Shown here: in pieces, positions 4,441 to 5,957 of the stretch
Layout of the letters: each line of letters starts with the position of its first letter
How positions within the stretch are numbered: position 1 is the stretch's first letter
Source of the DNA: Cyanobacteria bacterium TMED177
GTDB lineage: Bacteria; Cyanobacteriota; Cyanobacteriia; PCC-6307; Cyanobiaceae
Direction of reading: 5' to 3'
DNA length: 5,957 bases
NCBI GenBank assembly: GCA_002170825.1
Contig: NHIA01000021.1
Span: forward strand, 5,992-11,948
Made by a program: the position numbers and the translations under genes
Notes under the pieces: generated by a model
Databases searched by the model: none
Told to the model about the DNA's origin: nothing
What the model saw: the letters and a program-made list of their open reading frames with translations, nothing else

Positions 4441-4465
4441 TCCCGTGTGTTCTTTCGCCGATAAA
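4437..4465 (+). promoter_or_regulatory. Candidate sigma-70-type promoter for cp12
   Basis: TTGATC (4437-4442) and GATAAA (4460-4465) match the -35 and -10 consensus at four of six bases each, with an ideal 17-bp spacer. Transcription would start near 4472, giving a leader of about 66 bases before the cp12 ATG. The -35 overlaps the right copy of the 10-bp inverted repeat. This is a sequence match only. Confidence 0.35.
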
Positions 4466-4487
4466 GGTAGAAATACCGACTGATTCC

Positions 4488-4510
4488 AGCGGTGTTGTGC
4501 CGCTAACACC
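4488..4510 (+). promoter_or_regulatory. Two mutually exclusive hairpins in the cp12 leader
   Basis: AGCGG (4488-4492) can pair with CCGCT (4500-4504). Alternatively, GGTGTT (4491-4496) can pair with AACACC (4505-4510). The two stems share bases and cannot form together. They lie 28 bases before the preferred cp12 ATG and just before the alternative ATG at 4514. Such an arrangement could switch ribosome access or RNA stability, but the stems are short (5 and 6 bp) and may be chance. Confidence 0.3.
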
Positions 4511-4537
4511 CAGATGTCGTCAGGCGAGCCCTGCACC

Positions 4538-4756
4538 ATGAAAACCATCGACGAGCACATTCAGAAGGACCAGGAGGAATTCCTCAAGGCCCTCGCTGAT
4601 CACAACGACGGCAAGGTGCGTCACCTCACTGAAGAGCTGCAATGGCTGCTGGATCACAAGAAGCAGTTCCCCAACGACACGCACGATCCTTCTCCGCTGG
4701 AGCTCTTCTGCGAACAGAACCCCGACGAGCCTGAATGTCTCGTCTATGACGACTGA
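4538..4756 (+). CDS. cp12: CP12, Calvin-cycle redox regulator (variant lacking N-terminal Cys pair)
   Basis: CP12 is a small, largely disordered protein that, when oxidised in the dark, scaffolds GAPDH and phosphoribulokinase into an inactive complex. The C-terminal GAPDH-binding motif is clear: LELFCEQNPDEPECLVYDD (54-72), with Cys58 and Cys67 at the family spacing around an NP turn and the acidic YDD end. The N-terminal part (MKTIDEHIQKDQEEFLKALA, then a HLTEELQWLLDHKKQ helix) contains no cysteine, and I see no AWD_VEEL core. The phosphoribulokinase-binding half is therefore atypical, as in other short picocyanobacterial or phage-type CP12 proteins I recall. Start: ATG 4538 gives 72 residues and the MK-IDEHIQKDQ beginning expected for this group; ATG 4514 would add eight residues. 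It overlaps the next gene by 11 bp and probably heads a three-gene operon. Confidence 0.88.
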   Translation: MKTIDEHIQKDQEEFLKALADHNDGKVRHLTEELQWLLDHKKQFPNDTHDPSPLELFCEQNPDEPECLVYDD

Positions 4757-5153
4757 GCTGTTTGACCGGGTCGGGCGCATCGCCCTTGCGGCAATGTTCA
4801 TCCGTGCCGTACCCGGCAAGCTCCTTGATTTCGACGGAACCGTTGCGAGCATCGCAAGCAAGGGCATTGCGGTGCCATTTGCTTCGGCTCTGCTGGCGGC
4901 TGCGATCACGTTGTTGATTGTTGGATCGTCGCTGTTGATTGCTGGCCGCGACACGCGGATCGGTGCTGCATTGCTGTTGGTGTTTTTGCTGCCGACAACC
5001 CTGATCTTTCACGGCTCTGTTCAAGATCCTGGTTTGGTTCGCAATGTGACATTGATGGGTGCCCTGTTGCTCGCGATCACACGCCCTGAAGCGTTGTGCA
5101 GCCATCGGCCTCTGTCGCGCCGGGCACGGAGATTCACGCGCTGGTGGACCTAG
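4746..5153 (+). CDS. DoxX-like small membrane protein overlapping cp12
   Basis: A 135-residue protein with the four-helix DoxX-family layout. Helix 1 is about 9-22 and is followed by the family's Gly-Lys-Leu and Phe turn (PGKLLDFDG, 23-31). Helix 2 is about 45-66 (ASALLAAAITLLIVGSSLL), helix 3 about 72-88 (IGAALLLVFLLPTTLIF, preceded by Thr-Arg), and helix 4 about 98-111 (VRNVTLMGALLLAI, with the family Arg/Lys-Asn). A Arg-rich cytosolic tail (SRRARRFTRWW) follows. DoxX relatives include quinone-linked thiosulfate oxidoreductase subunits and many uncharacterised proteins, so redox work at the membrane is possible but unproven. ATG 4746 lies inside the cp12 end (ATGACGACTGA, 11-bp overlap), strong evidence for translational coupling. 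The DUF3303-like gene starts 27 bp downstream. Confidence 0.75.
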   Translation: MTTELFDRVGRIALAAMFIRAVPGKLLDFDGTVASIASKGIAVPFASALLAAAITLLIVGSSLLIAGRDTRIGAALLLVFLLPTTLIFHGSVQDPGLVRNVTLMGALLLAITRPEALCSHRPLSRRARRFTRWWT

Positions 5154-5180
5154 ACCGCTTGGGTCCTCAACACGCCACCC

Positions 5181-5498
5181 ATGCAGTTCTACGTCTGCAA
5201 CGCACAGATCCCCACTGAAACCCAGGACGAGGGCTACACGGCTTTCATCAAGTACATGGAGTCCGGTGCCGCCGACGACAGTTTTGAGGGTTTCGAGCTG
5301 GTCGCACGCCTCCATATGCCCGAGTCCGGCAGGGTTTGCGTGATTTGCAAGGCCGCTGATGCCAAGGCGCTGTTCCGCCATTTCATGGTCTGGCGGTCGA
5401 TGTTCGGTCTTGATTTCGAATACGCCCCTGCGCTCACCTGCGGCGAAATGGTGGAGATGCAAAAGGAGCACAACGCCAAGCTCGATGAGCTCGATTGA
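5181..5498 (+). CDS. DUF3303-like protein
   Basis: A 105-residue soluble protein. It starts with a beta strand (MQFYVCNAQI), then a helix (EGYTAFIKYMESGA, 17-30), and a central FEGFEL (35-40). A strand pair follows (LVARLHMPESG, RVCVICKAAD), then a helix with paired aromatic residues (ALFRHFMVWRSMFGL, 63-77), then FEYAPALTCGEMVEMQKEH. This alternating beta-alpha plan, with the F-W-x(n)-P ending, resembles the ferredoxin-fold DUF3303 family (PF11746); the assignment is from memory of the pattern. Four cysteines (6, 53, 56, 87) include a CVIC pair at 53-56, which is suggestive of redox or metal binding but not proof. The gene follows doxX by 27 bp and is followed by a hairpin terminator, so it probably ends the cp12 operon. 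No strong ribosome site precedes ATG 5181. Confidence 0.65.
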   Translation: MQFYVCNAQIPTETQDEGYTAFIKYMESGAADDSFEGFELVARLHMPESGRVCVICKAADAKALFRHFMVWRSMFGLDFEYAPALTCGEMVEMQKEHNAKLDELD

Positions 5499-5547
5499 GG
5501 GCCGGAACCCCTTGATGATCGACTGAGTAGAAACACCTAAATCGTCT

Positions 5548-5589
5548 GCCCCGTGGCCGCAGAGCCTCGGGGCTTCACGAAAATTTTTT
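5548..5589 (+). terminator. Hairpin terminator after the cp12-doxX-DUF3303 unit
   Basis: GCCCCG-T-GGC, a six-base loop (CGCAGA), then GCC-T-CGGGGC form a 9-bp GC-rich stem with one T-T mismatch (5548-5573), 50 bases after the DUF3303-like stop. A run of six T lies at 5584-5589, ten bases past the stem, which is further than ideal. A second, AT-rich pairing (CAC.AAAA with TTTTGTG, 5576-5599) bridges the gap. It is probably the end of the operon and insulates the second DoxX gene. Confidence 0.6.
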
Positions 5590-5616
5590 AAGTTTTGTGG
5601 GTTTAACCCAGGACTG

Positions 5617-5957
5617 ATGATCCGCCTCGTTCTTACCCGCTCCTTCGCGGCCGATCTCGGTCTTCTGCTGCTGAGGGTGTTCACCGGAGCACTGCTCATC
5701 CATCACGGCTACGAGAAGCTGGCCAACATCGAAAACTTCGCAGACGCGTTCGTACGCCCCCTGCATCTTCCTTTCCCGATCCTTCTCTCCTACGTGGCGG
5801 CCTTTTCCGAGGTGATCGGCAGCTGGTTGCTGATCACCGGCCTGCTCACCCGGGTCGGTGCCATGGCTGTGGCTGGAACCATCAGTGTCGCGATCTATCA
5901 CGCCATCGTCACGGCGGGTTTCAACATCTATCTGCTTGAGCTGCTGGGTCTTTACTT
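5617..5957 (+). CDS. DoxX-family membrane protein, C-terminus cut by window edge
   Basis: ATG 5617 opens a frame of 113 complete codons to the right edge. It is a more typical DoxX (PF07681) member than the gene overlapping cp12. Helix 1 (DLGLLLLRVFTGALLIHHG, 13-31) leads into YEKLANIENFADAF, with the family's Gly-x-x-Lys-Leu turn. Helix 2 is PILLSYVAAFSEVIGSWLLI (54-73), with the conserved Glu65. Thr-Arg precedes helix 3 (VGAMAVAGTISVAIYHAIV, 80-98), and the fourth helix begins at FNIYLLELLGLY (102-113), where Glu108 matches the usual family acidic residue. The remainder of helix 4 lies outside the window. AGGA four bases before the ATG is a usable but close ribosome site. It sits downstream of a terminator, so it probably has its own promoter; the small palindrome GGGTT-T-AACCC (5599-5609) immediately precedes it. 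Confidence 0.82.
   Translation, partial: MIRLVLTRSFAADLGLLLLRVFTGALLIHHGYEKLANIENFADAFVRPLHLPFPILLSYVAAFSEVIGSWLLITGLLTRVGAMAVAGTISVAIYHAIVTAGFNIYLLELLGLY

Noticed and set aside
4626..5699. A 357-codon open frame on the minus strand.
   Set aside because: It lies opposite cp12, doxX, the DUF3303-like gene and the terminator, all of which have recognisable features. Its translation is Arg/Gln/Ser-rich low-complexity sequence without any domain. It is an antisense shadow of GC-rich coding DNA.
1..5957. CRISPR arrays, tRNA or rRNA genes, insertion sequences, integrases, toxin-antitoxin or restriction genes.
   Set aside because: I looked for repeated spacers, tRNA-like cloverleaf ends and the typical protein motifs in the open frames of both strands and saw none.

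Overview
The window looks like a stretch of chromosome from a marine picocyanobacterium of the Synechococcus type. The best evidence is a CP12 gene (Calvin-cycle regulator) whose C-terminal cysteine motif is intact and whose N-terminal cysteine pair is absent. A DUF4278 protein, a family I know mainly from cyanobacteria, and a DUF3303-like protein support this, as do the moderately GC-rich, densely packed small genes with weak or absent Shine-Dalgarno sites. I saw no complete GCGATCGC (HIP1) octamer, which fits the marine picocyanobacteria better than many freshwater cyanobacteria. The genus assignment is inference. I see no tRNA, rRNA, CRISPR array, transposase, integrase or phage gene. Layout, left to right. 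(1) Bases 1-578, minus strand: a 41-residue single-span membrane protein overlaps by one base (TGATG) the start of a secreted DUF481 outer-membrane-type protein that runs off the left edge. (2) Bases 579-838: a non-coding divergent region with a perfect GTA-N8-TAC (NtcA-type) sequence, a 9-bp direct repeat and small hairpins. (3) Bases 839-1363: a DUF4278 gene (+) converges on an 89-residue helical unknown (-). A 17-bp perfect inverted repeat separates them, and one arm is the end of the minus-strand gene. (4) Bases 1407-2968: DUF1993 (-), a two-span membrane protein (+) and a TauE/SafE-type (TSUP) permease (-); the last two overlap tail to tail. (5) Bases 3035-3780: a tiny lipoprotein-like gene (+) converges on a 176-residue unknown (-), with both stop codons inside one small hairpin. 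(6) Bases 3827-4352: three very small genes of 56, 58 and 52 codons. The 56- and 58-codon genes overlap tail to tail. (7) Bases 4353-5616: a divergent regulatory region, then a likely operon cp12 - doxX-like - DUF3303-like ending in a GC-rich hairpin terminator. (8) Bases 5617-5957: a second DoxX-family gene that runs off the right edge. Functionally, only CP12 can be tied to a defined process: redox-controlled inhibition of GAPDH and phosphoribulokinase in the dark. The 11-bp overlap of cp12 with a DoxX-like membrane gene, followed within 27 bp by the DUF3303-like gene, suggests these are co-expressed with it. The rest is mostly short conserved-looking genes of unknown function. Four genes (41, 58 and 52 residues, and the edge-truncated DUF481 gene) are easily missed by length-filtered ORF calling. 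I do not see a clearly new multi-gene defence or biosynthetic system. The most interesting material is the microprotein content, the cp12-doxX coupling and several precise inverted repeats at gene borders.
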